Both the position numbers and the translations under genes were made by a program. From the NCBI RefSeq assembly GCF_900128505.1, contig NZ_LT669940.1:1730764-1794763 (forward strand): 64,000 nucleotides of DNA, in the 5' to 3' direction. Positions within the stretch are counted from its first letter, which is position 1; each line of letters opens with the position of its first letter. A model generated the notes under the pieces. The model searched no databases. It was given only the letters and a program-made list of their open reading frames with translations, and had not been told where the DNA came from. Shown in pieces: positions 53,236 to 63,217 of this stretch. The stretch comes from Parabacteroides timonensis. GTDB lineage: Bacteria > Bacteroidota > Bacteroidia > Bacteroidales > Tannerellaceae.

Positions 53236-54159
53236 TTATTTATTAACTCTGAACTTCTCGTTACCATTCTGAATGAAATCCACGATTTGTTTTGCAGCAG
53301 CAATACCGGCATTGATATTTGCTTCGGAAGTCTGTGCACCCATCTTTTTAGGAGTAGCAAAGTAACGATCCGGATATTTGGCAGCCAGATCTGCATCGAT
53401 AGCAGGCTTAATATCTGTAATATACTTAAAGTCAGGACGTTCTTCCATCATCTTGCTCAAACCTGCTTCGTCAATCACTTCTTTACGGGCTGTATTGATA
53501 ACAATAGCCCCTTTAGGCATAGAGTTCATCAATTCAAAATTGATAGAACCTTTTGTTTCAGCCGTTGCCGGGATATGAAGAGAAACGATCTGACAGGTTT
53601 TGAACAAGTCGGCAGTAGAAGCAACCGCTTTGACACCATCTTTTTCAATTACCTCTGCCGGACAGAATGCATCATAAGCATATACATCCATACCAAATCC
53701 TTTGGCAACGCGGGCTACATTGCGTCCGACATTACCATAGGCCAGGATACCGAGCTTTTTACCCATCAGTTCTGTACCGGAAGTTCCGTTATAGAAATTT
53801 CTGACAGCATAAACCAACATACCGAAAACAAGTTCAGCCACGGCATTGGAATTCTGTCCTGGAGTATTCATTACACATACATTATGAGCCGTAGCAGCAG
53901 CCAGGTCTACATTGTCGTAACCGGCACCGGCACGAACAACGATCTTCAGTTCTTTAGCAGCATCCAACACAGGAGCATCGATAATATCACTGCGGATAAT
54001 AACTGCATTCGCATCTTTTACAGCATCCAGTAATTGGGCTTTATCCGTATACTTTTCCAGAAGAGCCAGCTCGTAACCTGCTGCTTCCACCACTTCACGG
54101 ATACCTTTCACTGCTATCGCAGCGAAAGGTTTATCTGTAGCAACTAATACCTTTGTCAT
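53236..54159 (-). CDS. serA: D-3-phosphoglycerate dehydrogenase, short form
   Basis: 307 residues; the ACT regulatory domain of long SerA forms is missing. The nucleotide-binding glycine motif (LGILAYGNVGRNVARV) lies at ~140-155. Catalytic Arg is in NTARKEVIDE. The usual active-site His region reads TPKKMGAQTSEA, with Lys in the place of His; this exchange is known in the short Bacteroidota/Entamoeba-type enzymes, so it is probably not a defect. It oxidises 3-phosphoglycerate to 3-phosphohydroxypyruvate in the first step of serine synthesis. Located 2 nt behind serC and before DUF1015, clearly one operon. Confidence 0.92.
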   Translation of the reverse strand: MTKVLVATDKPFAAIAVKGIREVVEAAGYELALLEKYTDKAQLLDAVKDANAVIIRSDIIDAPVLDAAKELKIVVRAGAGYDNVDLAAATAHNVCVMNTPGQNSNAVAELVFGMLVYAVRNFYNGTSGTELMGKKLGILAYGNVGRNVARVAKGFGMDVYAYDAFCPAEVIEKDGVKAVASTADLFKTCQIVSLHIPATAETKGSINFELMNSMPKGAIVINTARKEVIDEAGLSKMMEERPDFKYITDIKPAIDADLAAKYPDRYFATPKKMGAQTSEANINAGIAAAKQIVDFIQNGNEKFRVNK

Positions 54160-54161
54160 GA

Positions 54162-55229
54162 TTAATGCTGTTTTTCAAATTCTTTCATTGTAGCAACCAA
54201 AGCTTCCACGCTGGCCTTAGGCATCGCGTTATAAAGAGAGGCACGGAATCCGCCAACTGAACGGTGTCCTTTAATACCTACCATACCGGCAGCTGAAGCG
54301 AATTTACTGAATTCATCTTCCAGTTCTTTATATTCGTCGTTCATTACGAAGCAAACGTTCATAATAGAACGGTCTTCTACAGCGGCAGTACCTTTGAATA
54401 ATTTATTACGGTCAATTTCATCATAAAGGATAGCTGCTTTTTCAAGGTTCATCTTTTCGATAGCAGCTACACCGCCCAGTTCCTTATACCATTTCAATGT
54501 TTGCAGAGCTGCAAAAATAGGGAATACAGGAGGCGTATTGAACATAGAATCTTTCTTGATGTGCGTATTGTAATTCAGCATTGTAGGGATAGCACGATCT
54601 ACATGACCCAAAGCATCCGTACGCACAATAGCCAATGTTACACCTGCAGGAGCCAGGTTCTTCTGGGCACCGGCATAAATAATATCATATTTGGATATAT
54701 CGATCGGACGAGAGAAAATGTCGGAAGACATATCAGATACCAAACGAACCTTCATATCCGGATCGTAACGCATTTCCGTACCATAGATCGTATTATTGGA
54801 TGTAAAATGGAAATAATCCGAATCTTCAGCAACCTGATAACCTTTCGGGATAAAAGTATAGTTTGCATCTTTTGAAGAAGCGACAACGTCTACTTCTCCG
54901 AACAACTTAGCTTCTTTGATCGCATTAGAGGCCCATGTTCCCGTATCCAGATAAGAAGCTTTCTTATTCAGCAAGTTGAAAGGAACCATACAGAACTGCA
55001 TGCTGGCACCACCGCCCAGAAATACAACCTCGTAACCAGCCGGAACATCCAGAAGTTCTTTAATCAATGCTCTGGCTTCGTCGTTTACTGCAACAAATTC
55101 TTTACCTCTATGAGATACTTCAAGAATCGATAACCCTGTACCCGCGAAATTTTCAACAGCTGCTGCTGCATTTTTAATCGTGTATTCGCTCAGAATAGAA
55201 GGTCCTGCAGAAAAATTGTGCTTCTTCAT
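54162..55229 (-). CDS. serC: Phosphoserine aminotransferase
   Basis: 355 residues. The class V aminotransferase fold begins NFSAGPSILSEYTIKNAA; substrate and cofactor segments include VVFLGGGASMQFCMVP, TFIPKGYQV, DMSSDIFSRPID and AGAQKNLAPAGVTLAIV with the PLP-binding Lys. The C-terminus GHRSVGGFRASLYNAMPKASVEAL is typical. It transaminates 3-phosphohydroxypyruvate to phosphoserine, and also acts in pyridoxal phosphate synthesis in some bacteria. It is the first gene of the serC-serA-DUF1015 operon. No leader structure or regulatory site was recognised upstream. Confidence 0.95.
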   Translation of the reverse strand: MKKHNFSAGPSILSEYTIKNAAAAVENFAGTGLSILEVSHRGKEFVAVNDEARALIKELLDVPAGYEVVFLGGGASMQFCMVPFNLLNKKASYLDTGTWASNAIKEAKLFGEVDVVASSKDANYTFIPKGYQVAEDSDYFHFTSNNTIYGTEMRYDPDMKVRLVSDMSSDIFSRPIDISKYDIIYAGAQKNLAPAGVTLAIVRTDALGHVDRAIPTMLNYNTHIKKDSMFNTPPVFPIFAALQTLKWYKELGGVAAIEKMNLEKAAILYDEIDRNKLFKGTAAVEDRSIMNVCFVMNDEYKELEDEFSKFASAAGMVGIKGHRSVGGFRASLYNAMPKASVEALVATMKEFEKQH

Positions 55230-55416
55230 ATCAATTTCTTTTTAATGTTATATATTATTTAAGTAACGTGTTTTTTAAAACAGGCGGCTAATGTACGAAT
55301 TTAATTGAAATGAAGAAATCAAAAAGTATAAATTATTAGCAAAAAGCAACATTTACTTCTTTTCTAACATCTTTTATACAGCAGTTCTTCCTTTTTCAAT
55401 TATTAATTGTCAATTA

Positions 55417-56688
55417 TCAAAACCGGTCTCCCCATAGCTTTTTCATTTGCTCGACCAGTTTTTGTTCCGCCGGATTATTCTGTCCTTTCCAGAAGCGTTG
55501 ATTAAGCACTTCTTTAGGCAAATACTCCTGTTTAACAAAGTTATCTTTATAATCATGAGCATATTTATACTCTTTGCCATAATCCAACTCTTTCATCAAA
55601 GCTGTCGGTGCATTACGCAGATGAAGCGGGACAGGCAGGTTACCGGTACGTTCCACCAATGCCAGCGCATCATTTATTGCCATATAAGCCGAATTACTTT
55701 TAGGGCTACTAGCCAGATAAACAGTCGTCTCCGCCAAGATGATCCGTCCTTCAGGCCAACCGATTTTCTTCAAAGCATCAAAACAGGCATTTGCCAATAA
55801 CAGGGCATTCGGATTAGCCAGGCCGATATCTTCGGCTGCTGAAATCACAAGTCGCCGGGCGATGAACTCCGGATCCTCCCCTCCTGCCACCATACGGGCC
55901 AGCCAATAAATAGCACCGTCAGGATCACTTCCCCGAATTGATTTGATAAAAGCAGAAATTATATCATAATGCATTTCACCGCCTTTATCATAAGCAGCCG
56001 GATTCTCCTGCAAACGCTCTACAACCCTTTCATCGGTTATTTCTATCTTATCCGTCTCTTCGGCAGAGACAACCAACTCCAGGATATTCAGAAGCTTTCT
56101 GGCATCACCACCGGAATAGCGCAACATGGCATCCGTCTCTTTCAACTGGATATCTTTCTCCTTCAGTATAATGTCTTCTTTGACTGCTTTATTCAATAAT
56201 GTAAGCAAATCGCTTTTATCCAGCGACTTCAGAACATATACCTGACATCTGGATAATAACGGACGAATAACTTCAAAAGAAGGATTCTCCGTCGTTGCTC
56301 CAATCAACGTTACAACTCCCGTTTCTACAGCATTCAACAAGGAATCCTGCTGGGATTTACTGAAACGATGTATTTCATCAATAAATAAAATCGGAGATAC
56401 GGTATTGAAAAAGCGATTTCCTTTTGCTTTTTCTATTACATCACGTACATCCTTCACCCCCGAACTGATCGCACTCAAAGTATAGAAAGGGGCTTCCAGT
56501 TTATTGGAAATGATTTGTGCCAACGTCGTCTTTCCTACTCCCGGAGGTCCCCAAAGAATAAATGAGGGTATACGTCCTGCATCAATCATTTTCCTTAATA
56601 CAGCTCCTTGTCCAACAAGGTGTTTTTGTCCGATATAATCATCCAACGTCTTTGGACGTAATCTTTCTGCTAAAGGTTGACTCATCAT
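55417..56688 (-). CDS. rarA: Replication-associated recombination protein RarA (MgsA)
   Basis: 423 residues, AAA+ ATPase. PLAERLRPKTLDDYIGQKHLVG starts the family; Walker A is GPPGVGKTT (~47-55), Walker B is LFIDEIHRF (~100), sensor 1 is GATTENPSF. The C-terminal tetramerisation part (YWLARMVAGGEDPEFIARRL, NLPVPLHLRNAPT) is complete. RarA acts at stalled replication forks and on SSB-coated ends. It precedes the integrase region on the same strand but is not obviously linked to it. Confidence 0.95.
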   Translation of the reverse strand: MMSQPLAERLRPKTLDDYIGQKHLVGQGAVLRKMIDAGRIPSFILWGPPGVGKTTLAQIISNKLEAPFYTLSAISSGVKDVRDVIEKAKGNRFFNTVSPILFIDEIHRFSKSQQDSLLNAVETGVVTLIGATTENPSFEVIRPLLSRCQVYVLKSLDKSDLLTLLNKAVKEDIILKEKDIQLKETDAMLRYSGGDARKLLNILELVVSAEETDKIEITDERVVERLQENPAAYDKGGEMHYDIISAFIKSIRGSDPDGAIYWLARMVAGGEDPEFIARRLVISAAEDIGLANPNALLLANACFDALKKIGWPEGRIILAETTVYLASSPKSNSAYMAINDALALVERTGNLPVPLHLRNAPTALMKELDYGKEYKYAHDYKDNFVKQEYLPKEVLNQRFWKGQNNPAEQKLVEQMKKLWGDRF

Positions 56689-56913
56689 GCAGACAAAAGT
56701 CGGATATTTTATTTACTTTTCAAAGCATAAATACCGTAAAAATATAAAGGAATTCTAATGTTTGAAAGCAGTATTTTATAACAAAAAGCAAGACACATCA
56801 CATACACACCCAGACATCCCCGGACATAATGTATCATTTTGTCAGCACGCATTAGAGAACACAGAAAAATCCATAGTGCATTTCCTACGTTCCCTAATGC
56901 CATTTTCGTATAA

Positions 56914-58077
56914 TTATTTAAGGCCTGTCAAGCTGGAAAGGTCACGCACAACCGTCATATCCATAATATTACTATATATTTCTGTTGTTCGTACGCTTTT
57001 ATGCCCCAGAAGTTTCTGCACAGTTGTTATATTTGCTCCATTATATAACAATAATGTAGCATTCGTATGTCTAGCTGTGTGGAATGAAACCTTCTTATCT
57101 ATATTAGCCATCTTACAAAGTCTGCGGATCTGCTTGTTTACATTCGAATTGGAAGAAGCCGGCATATCAAACAAAGTCCACGGACTGTTCTTGTATCGAT
57201 CATAGATGGGCAACGCTTTCCCGTCAAACAGTAAAAACAAAGGTAAACGTACATTCACATCTGTTTTAACAGAAGAATAGATCAACCATATTTTATCGTC
57301 AATACAAAGAAAATTATCTCTTGTTATACTCACTATATCCGAAAAACGGAGTCCGGTATAACAACTAAACAGAAACATATCCAAAGTCCGCTGAAGCGTA
57401 CGCCGCCCTTTCAGGTTAAGACTCTCCAGTTGCCCCAGTTCTTCCGGAGTAAGATGAGATCTTTTACTTTCCATATATTTGATCTTGTATTTACGGAAAG
57501 GGTACCGATGCAAATCGAATAAATCTTTATTGATCGCCAGATTGATATAACGTTTCAGATGTTTCATATGTTTGGCGATCGTATTCCGATGGTACTTATT
57601 TTCCAATAGATAGTGCTCGAAATCGCAAAGAAAATTATAACTTAAGTCGTTAAAACTAACTTCTGCCTGGTAAGATGAAAGAACCTGCAATGTTGAAAAA
57701 TGATTTTTCATCGTTGACGGTTTCAGATTACTCTGTTTAATCTCATTTAGCATAAACAGAGAAAAAGAAGTCTGACCAGTCTCAGGTTTCTCTTTCAGAT
57801 CATTCAAAGAAAATTCCTTGCCACTATGGACTACTTCAAGTTCCAGTTGTTCCAATTCCGCAATAAAATTAGACAGATACTGATTCAGAGACTCCATATT
57901 CGGATGATTCTTTACAGCTTTTCTCTTTGCGTCCCACTGATAAGGCTTAATATAAACCTTTGTTGAAAAATACTTCTTCTGCTTGTTCAGATAGGCCTCT
58001 ACCTGAATCAAAGCTTTCCCTTCTGAGTTTAACAGTTTCTTACGGTTAAACACCAAGTTGTAAATTACTTTTTCCAT
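56914..58077 (-). CDS. Tyrosine recombinase (Bacteroidota invertase/integrase type)
   Basis: 387 residues from ATG 58077 (MEKVIYN). N-terminal arm-binding region (~1-85), SAM-like core-binding domain (~100-195: FSLFMLNEIKQSNLKPSTMKN) and catalytic domain (~205-387). Catalytic residues are Arg244 (CYTGLRFSD), His and Arg in HTARHT, His in LLGHKSVRT and nucleophile Tyr368 (TEIYSN), so it should be active. Similar enzymes in Bacteroides invert promoter or coding segments of surface genes, including susC/susD operons in B. fragilis. It lies 0.4-0.6 kb downstream of a susD-truncated susC pair on the same strand. It could alternatively be an integrase of a decayed element, but no other mobile-element genes are seen. 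Confidence 0.9.
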   Translation of the reverse strand: MEKVIYNLVFNRKKLLNSEGKALIQVEAYLNKQKKYFSTKVYIKPYQWDAKRKAVKNHPNMESLNQYLSNFIAELEQLELEVVHSGKEFSLNDLKEKPETGQTSFSLFMLNEIKQSNLKPSTMKNHFSTLQVLSSYQAEVSFNDLSYNFLCDFEHYLLENKYHRNTIAKHMKHLKRYINLAINKDLFDLHRYPFRKYKIKYMESKRSHLTPEELGQLESLNLKGRRTLQRTLDMFLFSCYTGLRFSDIVSITRDNFLCIDDKIWLIYSSVKTDVNVRLPLFLLFDGKALPIYDRYKNSPWTLFDMPASSNSNVNKQIRRLCKMANIDKKVSFHTARHTNATLLLYNGANITTVQKLLGHKSVRTTEIYSNIMDMTVVRDLSSLTGLK

Positions 58078-58477
58078 GATATATATTTTATTTTCTGAAT
58101 GAAACACGAAGGAACGATAATAAGTTCTTTCTTTCGTATAAGACAAACTAAAAGTTTGTTATCACATATTTACCGGAGTTCCGACAAAATTAGGCATAAT
58201 GCTCCGACCTACCTTAAAAAACAACCGATTCTGATGCTGCTGCTCTTCTTTTCGGTTACAAAGATAAAAGAGACTTACCAATCATAAAAAACAAAAAACA
58301 AGAAGAGACTACCCAAAAAGGAAACTAAAATTCACAAAAAACGTAATTGGTTCAGAAAGTGAAACATAGAGAAATTATTTTTTTATTGATAGAAAGAAAA
58401 AAATATAGAAAGTGCTCTTTACAGACAGACGAAATCAGAATCAAACTAACACTATTGTAGCCGATTCCCTAAAATAT
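58078..58477. other. AT-rich non-coding region upstream of the recombinase
   Basis: No credible gene. On the minus strand it holds two -7-like boxes, TAATTTTG (58185-58192) and TATCTTTG (58259-58266), and a small palindrome ACAAACT-AAA-AGTTTGT (58143-58159). Any of these could control the recombinase. No copy of the TTTCATAC/GTATGAAA site of the truncated susC was found here. Confidence 0.4.
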
Positions 58478-58517
58478 AAATACCCGATAAAGATCAACTG
58501 GACCTTATCGGGTATTT
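58478..58517. terminator. Terminator after susD
   Basis: AAATACCCGATAA and TTATCGGGTATTT, 13 bp perfect, 14-nt loop, with A/T-rich tails on both sides. Confidence 0.8.
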
Positions 58518-58634
58518 ATTTATCTATCCATACCCCAGATACATAAAACTTCACTGGGTAAGATTGTACTGAATTTATTAGGTGAAAACTTAATGTTCAC
58601 CCTCTTCTATATAAAACTATAATACATATCTATA

Positions 58635-60215
58635 TTATACTGTAGGATTCGGTGCCGCCGGATTATTATCGGCATCCGAAATACTTCCATTAGACTCAAT
58701 TTCGCCCTGAGGAATACGATAGATCATAATCTGAGATTCCGGCTCCAATCTGTATTGAATAACAGGTTCGTAGTTCGTACCTTTACGATCGATCGGTTTT
58801 TTCAGACGCAAGATATCGAACAAGGCAAAACCTTCACCCCAAAGTTCCACACGACGCTGCATCCAGATTTCATCCTGCATTTCCTGAGCCGAAGTAGCCT
58901 TACAGGTATAAGACGGATCACGATAAGTCTGCACAAAACTCTCCAACGTTGATTTAGCCTGCGACAAGTTTCCGCTCATAGCCTCACCTTCCGCCTTGAT
59001 GTAAATCATTTCTTCTACACGCATCAGAGGCCAGTCCTGAGAGTTTGTTGTATTAGCCATTACATCCTGGTAAGGGCCGAACTTCACATTTACATAAGGA
59101 GTCAGACCAAAATAATCGATGACAGACTCTCCTCCGACAGTCGCATTCGCAACTAATGCGGAAGTTGTATCCGGAGAGATAAACCACTGTTTGCGGATAT
59201 CGGTATCAGAGATCTGGTTGTACAATTTGTCAGTAATATAACGCCAGGCACCGACTAAAGTCGTATATCCGTTGCCGGTTAACGAACTCAAGTGAGAAGG
59301 CCAGTTAATAATACCCGTAGTTACCACATCGTTATCCGGAGAAATCAAAACTCCCCACAACCAGGAACTAGCTGCTGCTGAGTTGAATGTCGGTTTCGAA
59401 ACCTCAGCCAATGTTTGAGGACTACCGCCGGCAATTGCTTTTTCTGCATCTTTAGCTGCATCCGCCCATTTTTGCATCACCAAATTAGCACGAGCGCGTA
59501 GACCGTAAGCTACAGCTTCGTCAATCTGGTCTTTGTTCGTACCATTATCATTACCTGCCAGTAATTCGATCGCCTGATTCAAGTCGCTCATGATCTGGTC
59601 ATAAACCTGCTGAACAGTAGCACGCGGATTATTCTGCAGCTCTTCTTCCGTCATTTTTTCAGTAACGATCGGCACACAAGGTTCATTTTCATGCCCTGCG
59701 TATGTAAACTGATAAGTCTGAGCCAGATTCAGATAATCGTAAGCACGTGCAGCAAACGCCTGTCCGCGATAAACCTTCATAGAAGCATCGTCGGAACCTT
59801 CCGTCAATGTCAATACATTGTTGGCAGCCTTCATGTGGTTATAGAATATTTTCCAGATCAATTCATCGGTTGTACTGGTATAAACACGGTCGGAATAATT
59901 CTGGGCACCGTTAAACCAGTTATATCCGGTTGTCGTCGACGGCATATCCTGACCGCTTTGCTCATAGAGCATAGCAATCGCAGGTACACCATAATCATTA
60001 TGATAAGTTGTAGCATCATCGGAAATCGTCCCGTACATATTCAACTGAGCAGCCATCGCATTTACTTCTGCTGTAATCAAATTCGGTCTTTTATCGATAA
60101 CGTCTTCTTTTTGGTCTCCAGCAACATACTGGCCTTCCGGAAACTTATCCAAATCGCAAGAGGCCAACGTCAAAGCGGCACTTGCAAACATTATATATTT
60201 ACTTGTTAACTTCAT
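58635..60215 (-). CDS. SusD/RagB-family lipoprotein (partner of the truncated SusC)
   Basis: 526 residues. Lipoprotein signal MKLTSKYIMFASAALTLASC (Cys20), followed by DLDKFPEGQYVAGDQ. Core helical repeats (WKIFYNHMKAANNVLTLTEG, YRGQAFAARAYDYLNLAQTYQF) and the C-terminal block (IYIKAEGEAMSGNLSQAK, MQRRVELWGEGFALFDILRL) are intact. The gene lies 20 nt behind the 5'-truncated susC and should be expressed only when that gene gains a promoter. The protein itself shows no damage, which suggests that the locus is kept under selection. Confidence 0.93.
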   Translation of the reverse strand: MKLTSKYIMFASAALTLASCDLDKFPEGQYVAGDQKEDVIDKRPNLITAEVNAMAAQLNMYGTISDDATTYHNDYGVPAIAMLYEQSGQDMPSTTTGYNWFNGAQNYSDRVYTSTTDELIWKIFYNHMKAANNVLTLTEGSDDASMKVYRGQAFAARAYDYLNLAQTYQFTYAGHENEPCVPIVTEKMTEEELQNNPRATVQQVYDQIMSDLNQAIELLAGNDNGTNKDQIDEAVAYGLRARANLVMQKWADAAKDAEKAIAGGSPQTLAEVSKPTFNSAAASSWLWGVLISPDNDVVTTGIINWPSHLSSLTGNGYTTLVGAWRYITDKLYNQISDTDIRKQWFISPDTTSALVANATVGGESVIDYFGLTPYVNVKFGPYQDVMANTTNSQDWPLMRVEEMIYIKAEGEAMSGNLSQAKSTLESFVQTYRDPSYTCKATSAQEMQDEIWMQRRVELWGEGFALFDILRLKKPIDRKGTNYEPVIQYRLEPESQIMIYRIPQGEIESNGSISDADNNPAAPNPTV

Positions 60216-60235
60216 ATTAAATGCTATTTAACGAA

Positions 60236-63187
60236 TTAGAAATTTAAAGAAACACCGCCGGAAATTGTACGGATCGGCGAATAAACGTTTTCCACTTCAT
60301 CATAATCCTGACGAGGATCCAAACCTTTACGAGCTGTCCACAATGCAACGTTATCAGCTACAAAATACAAACGGACCCCTTCGATCTGTAATTTGCGCGT
60401 CCAGGATTTCGGCAGGGTATAACCGAATGTAATATTTTGCAAACTCAGATAATCGGAACTTGTCAACCAACGATCCTGTGTTATAGTATTTGTATACCGC
60501 TGGTCCTGTACATTCAAACGAGGAATATCCGTATTCTTATTTTCCGGAGTCCAGGCTCTCAATATATCTTCATGCCAGGCATCGCCTATTGCTTGTGAAC
60601 TCATCAGCTGCGCATACGTGTTATCCATGATGCGTCCGCCCAATTGATAAGCAAAAGTGATCGAGAAGTCAAAACCGTAAGCTGTCAGACTGGTACCGAA
60701 TCCACCATAAACCTTCGGGAGAATATCGCCCGATGCAAAACGATTGGAAGAAGCCACCGAATAAGTAGTAGTCGTTGTCTTACCATTTTCATCCGGTTTC
60801 AGTAAAGCCCATGAGGGAGCGCCGGTTTCAGGATCCGGACCTACATATTTCGGTAAATACTTTTGGTACATAGATTCGCCTTCCCGATAAATACGGGAAC
60901 CGTCGATCAGTTGTCCGTTCAACTCAGGAGCCAGTTTCAATACTTTATTTTTGAAATGAGTTAGGTTCAAATCCACATTCCAGGTCCAGTCTTTAGTATT
61001 GATGATGTTTGAATGCAAATCCAATTCTACACCCCGATTTACCATCGAACCGACATTCTCAGGATAGCGTGAATAACCCATTGAAGGAGCAACCGGCTTA
61101 AAATAAAGCATGTCTGTTGTTTTACGAGAGAAGTATTCGGCAGAACCGCTCAACTTACCACCCCAGAAAGTAAAATCGAATCCGGTATTGAAACTATGAG
61201 AGGTTTCCCAGGTGATATCTTTGTTTCCTTTATAATATAATGATGTAGAAAAATCACCATTGCTGTTCGCCAATGAATACTGGTCCTGATAAGGATAGTA
61301 ATTACGAGTTAAACCGCCTTGATACATCAGATTATCATTTCCCTGAAGACCGTAGCTAATCTTGAACTTCAACATATCAATCCAACTCTGGTCGGCCAGG
61401 AAGGCTTCCTTGTTTATCAACCAACCGGCACCGACAGACCAGAAGTTACCCCAACGGTTATCCGGATCGAAAGCCGAAGAACCATCACGGCGGAAAGAAG
61501 CTGAACCGAAATATTTACCGTCATAATCGTACTGAACACGGAAAAGCCAACCTTCTGTCGCATAGTTTCTGGAATAACCGCTATTATTCTGGTTCAAAAT
61601 ACCATTGTTTAGTTCCGGCATATCCGGATTGTACAGCTTTTCACGGCTACCATACAAATAAGAATACTGGTAATTATAGTTTTCATGACCAGCCAGTACG
61701 TCCAGGTTATGAACCTCATTGAACGTCTTATTATAGGTCAGCAAATATTGCTGGTTCGTACTGAATGTACGCCGGGCCTCAGTACTGATAATACCTCCCA
61801 CACCACTCGCTTCAGAATACTGTCCATAATATGGATTCACCAGGTTTCTCATCCGCACATTGTTTGCATCCACACCGATATTGATATTTGCTTTGATACC
61901 ATCCCAAATATCGATTTCCGCAAACCATTTACCACTCAGCACATCACCGGCATAATTTCTCTTATCCAACATATAACTTGCTAACGGATTCGCATTCGGG
62001 ATAACACCCTCACGAGAAAAATTCGTATCCGATCCGTAATCATATCTCTTGAAACCACGATCGTCGTACATAATATTGCCGGAAGCATCACGAACATACA
62101 TAGGATAGATAGCTCCCATGATATTAGCTGAATAAAAAGCATTTCCATTTGAAGTACTACCTTCCGTATCTTGTTCACGGCTATCATAATGGGCAAATGA
62201 CATATTTCCACCTAATTTCAACCAAGGCTTAACTTGATAATCAGCTTTTAAACGAGCAGAATAGCGCTTAAAGCCTGAGTTCGGAACAATTCCCTGGTCA
62301 TTCAAATAGCCAGCTGACATATAATAGCTCATTTTGTCTGTTGCACCGCTTACATTCAAGTTGTATTCCTGACGGGCATTGTTTTCAAACAGTTCATCTG
62401 TCCAATTGTCAGGCGAATAATAATATGTACCGTCATTATAGCCTAATGTTGCATTCGGATTCAATTTTCCATCCATGCCGACCAATTGTTCACCGTTAGG
62501 AACAGTAAAGACCTGATATCCCAGATACTTACTTGAAAGCATTTGCTGATTGGCAAATGCATTGGCTGTTGCCAGATCACCAGCCGCAGTATACCCTTTT
62601 AAATCACCGTTATAAATAGCAGAATAAGCTAATTCATAAAATTTACCCGGATCAGTAACAACCTTATAAGAAGGAATACCACGTTTGTTTACACCCCACT
62701 TAGCATCAAAATTAATGCGGGCTTCACCGGTCTTTCCCTTTTTTGTTGTAACCAAAATAACTCCGTTAGCACCTCTGGCACCATACAAAGCATTTGAAGC
62801 TGCATCTTTCAATACAGTCATCGACTCAATATCAGAAGTACTGATTGCAGAGATTTCGCCATCATAAGGAACACCATCTACTACATATAACGGCTTGTTG
62901 CTGGCAGAAATAGAACCGATACCACGAATACGGACTTCTGCATCTTTACCCGGCTGACCGGTGTTACTTGTTATTTGCACACCAGCAACCTGACCAGCCA
63001 AAGCATTCGTCAAATTAGCAGCTTGGCGGGCTGCTATCTTCTCCGTTTTAATCGTTGCAGCAGAGCCAGTAAATGCACTTTTCTTGGCTGTACCATAAGC
63101 CACAACCATTACCTCATCAATCATCTGGCTATCAGACTCCAACAAAATATTCAACTTTGATTTAACAGAAACCTCTTGGCTTTTCAT
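60236..63187 (-). CDS. SusC/RagA TonB-dependent transporter, 5'-truncated
   Basis: 983 residues from ATG 63187, which is not a natural start. TonB box DEVMVVAYG, plug (NALAGQVAGVQITSNTGQPG, YVVDGVPYDGEISAISTSDI) and the whole barrel up to ISGGVSLNF are intact. Signal peptide and most of the CarboxypepD_reg-like domain are missing. The homologous frame continues upstream as AKTLVISYVG to about 63217 and then meets unrelated AT-rich sequence with an in-frame stop at 63230-63232. Without a signal peptide it cannot reach the outer membrane. The rest is undamaged, which suits a silent cassette awaiting fusion to a promoter-plus-5' segment by inversion. A simple 5' deletion is the alternative. Confidence 0.9.
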   Translation of the reverse strand: MKSQEVSVKSKLNILLESDSQMIDEVMVVAYGTAKKSAFTGSAATIKTEKIAARQAANLTNALAGQVAGVQITSNTGQPGKDAEVRIRGIGSISASNKPLYVVDGVPYDGEISAISTSDIESMTVLKDAASNALYGARGANGVILVTTKKGKTGEARINFDAKWGVNKRGIPSYKVVTDPGKFYELAYSAIYNGDLKGYTAAGDLATANAFANQQMLSSKYLGYQVFTVPNGEQLVGMDGKLNPNATLGYNDGTYYYSPDNWTDELFENNARQEYNLNVSGATDKMSYYMSAGYLNDQGIVPNSGFKRYSARLKADYQVKPWLKLGGNMSFAHYDSREQDTEGSTSNGNAFYSANIMGAIYPMYVRDASGNIMYDDRGFKRYDYGSDTNFSREGVIPNANPLASYMLDKRNYAGDVLSGKWFAEIDIWDGIKANINIGVDANNVRMRNLVNPYYGQYSEASGVGGIISTEARRTFSTNQQYLLTYNKTFNEVHNLDVLAGHENYNYQYSYLYGSREKLYNPDMPELNNGILNQNNSGYSRNYATEGWLFRVQYDYDGKYFGSASFRRDGSSAFDPDNRWGNFWSVGAGWLINKEAFLADQSWIDMLKFKISYGLQGNDNLMYQGGLTRNYYPYQDQYSLANSNGDFSTSLYYKGNKDITWETSHSFNTGFDFTFWGGKLSGSAEYFSRKTTDMLYFKPVAPSMGYSRYPENVGSMVNRGVELDLHSNIINTKDWTWNVDLNLTHFKNKVLKLAPELNGQLIDGSRIYREGESMYQKYLPKYVGPDPETGAPSWALLKPDENGKTTTTTYSVASSNRFASGDILPKVYGGFGTSLTAYGFDFSITFAYQLGGRIMDNTYAQLMSSQAIGDAWHEDILRAWTPENKNTDIPRLNVQDQRYTNTITQDRWLTSSDYLSLQNITFGYTLPKSWTRKLQIEGVRLYFVADNVALWTARKGLDPRQDYDEVENVYSPIRTISGGVSLNF

Positions 63188-63201
63188 ACCTACGTATGAA
63201 A
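63182..63201. repeat. Palindrome at the susC breakpoint, possible recombination site
   Basis: TTTCATAC-CTAC-GTATGAAA: 8-bp arms around four bases, spanning the codons for the conserved I-S-Y-V-G-M-K of the SusC N-terminal domain. The susC homology ends within ~16 bp of it. Inverted arms round a short core are the usual layout of a tyrosine recombinase crossover site. Confidence 0.5.
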
Positions 63202-63217
63202 TTACCAGAGTCTTTGC

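Noticed and set aside
56689..58634. tRNA-based attachment site for the recombinase
   Set aside because: No tRNA gene or flanking direct repeat was recognised, and no further element genes are present.
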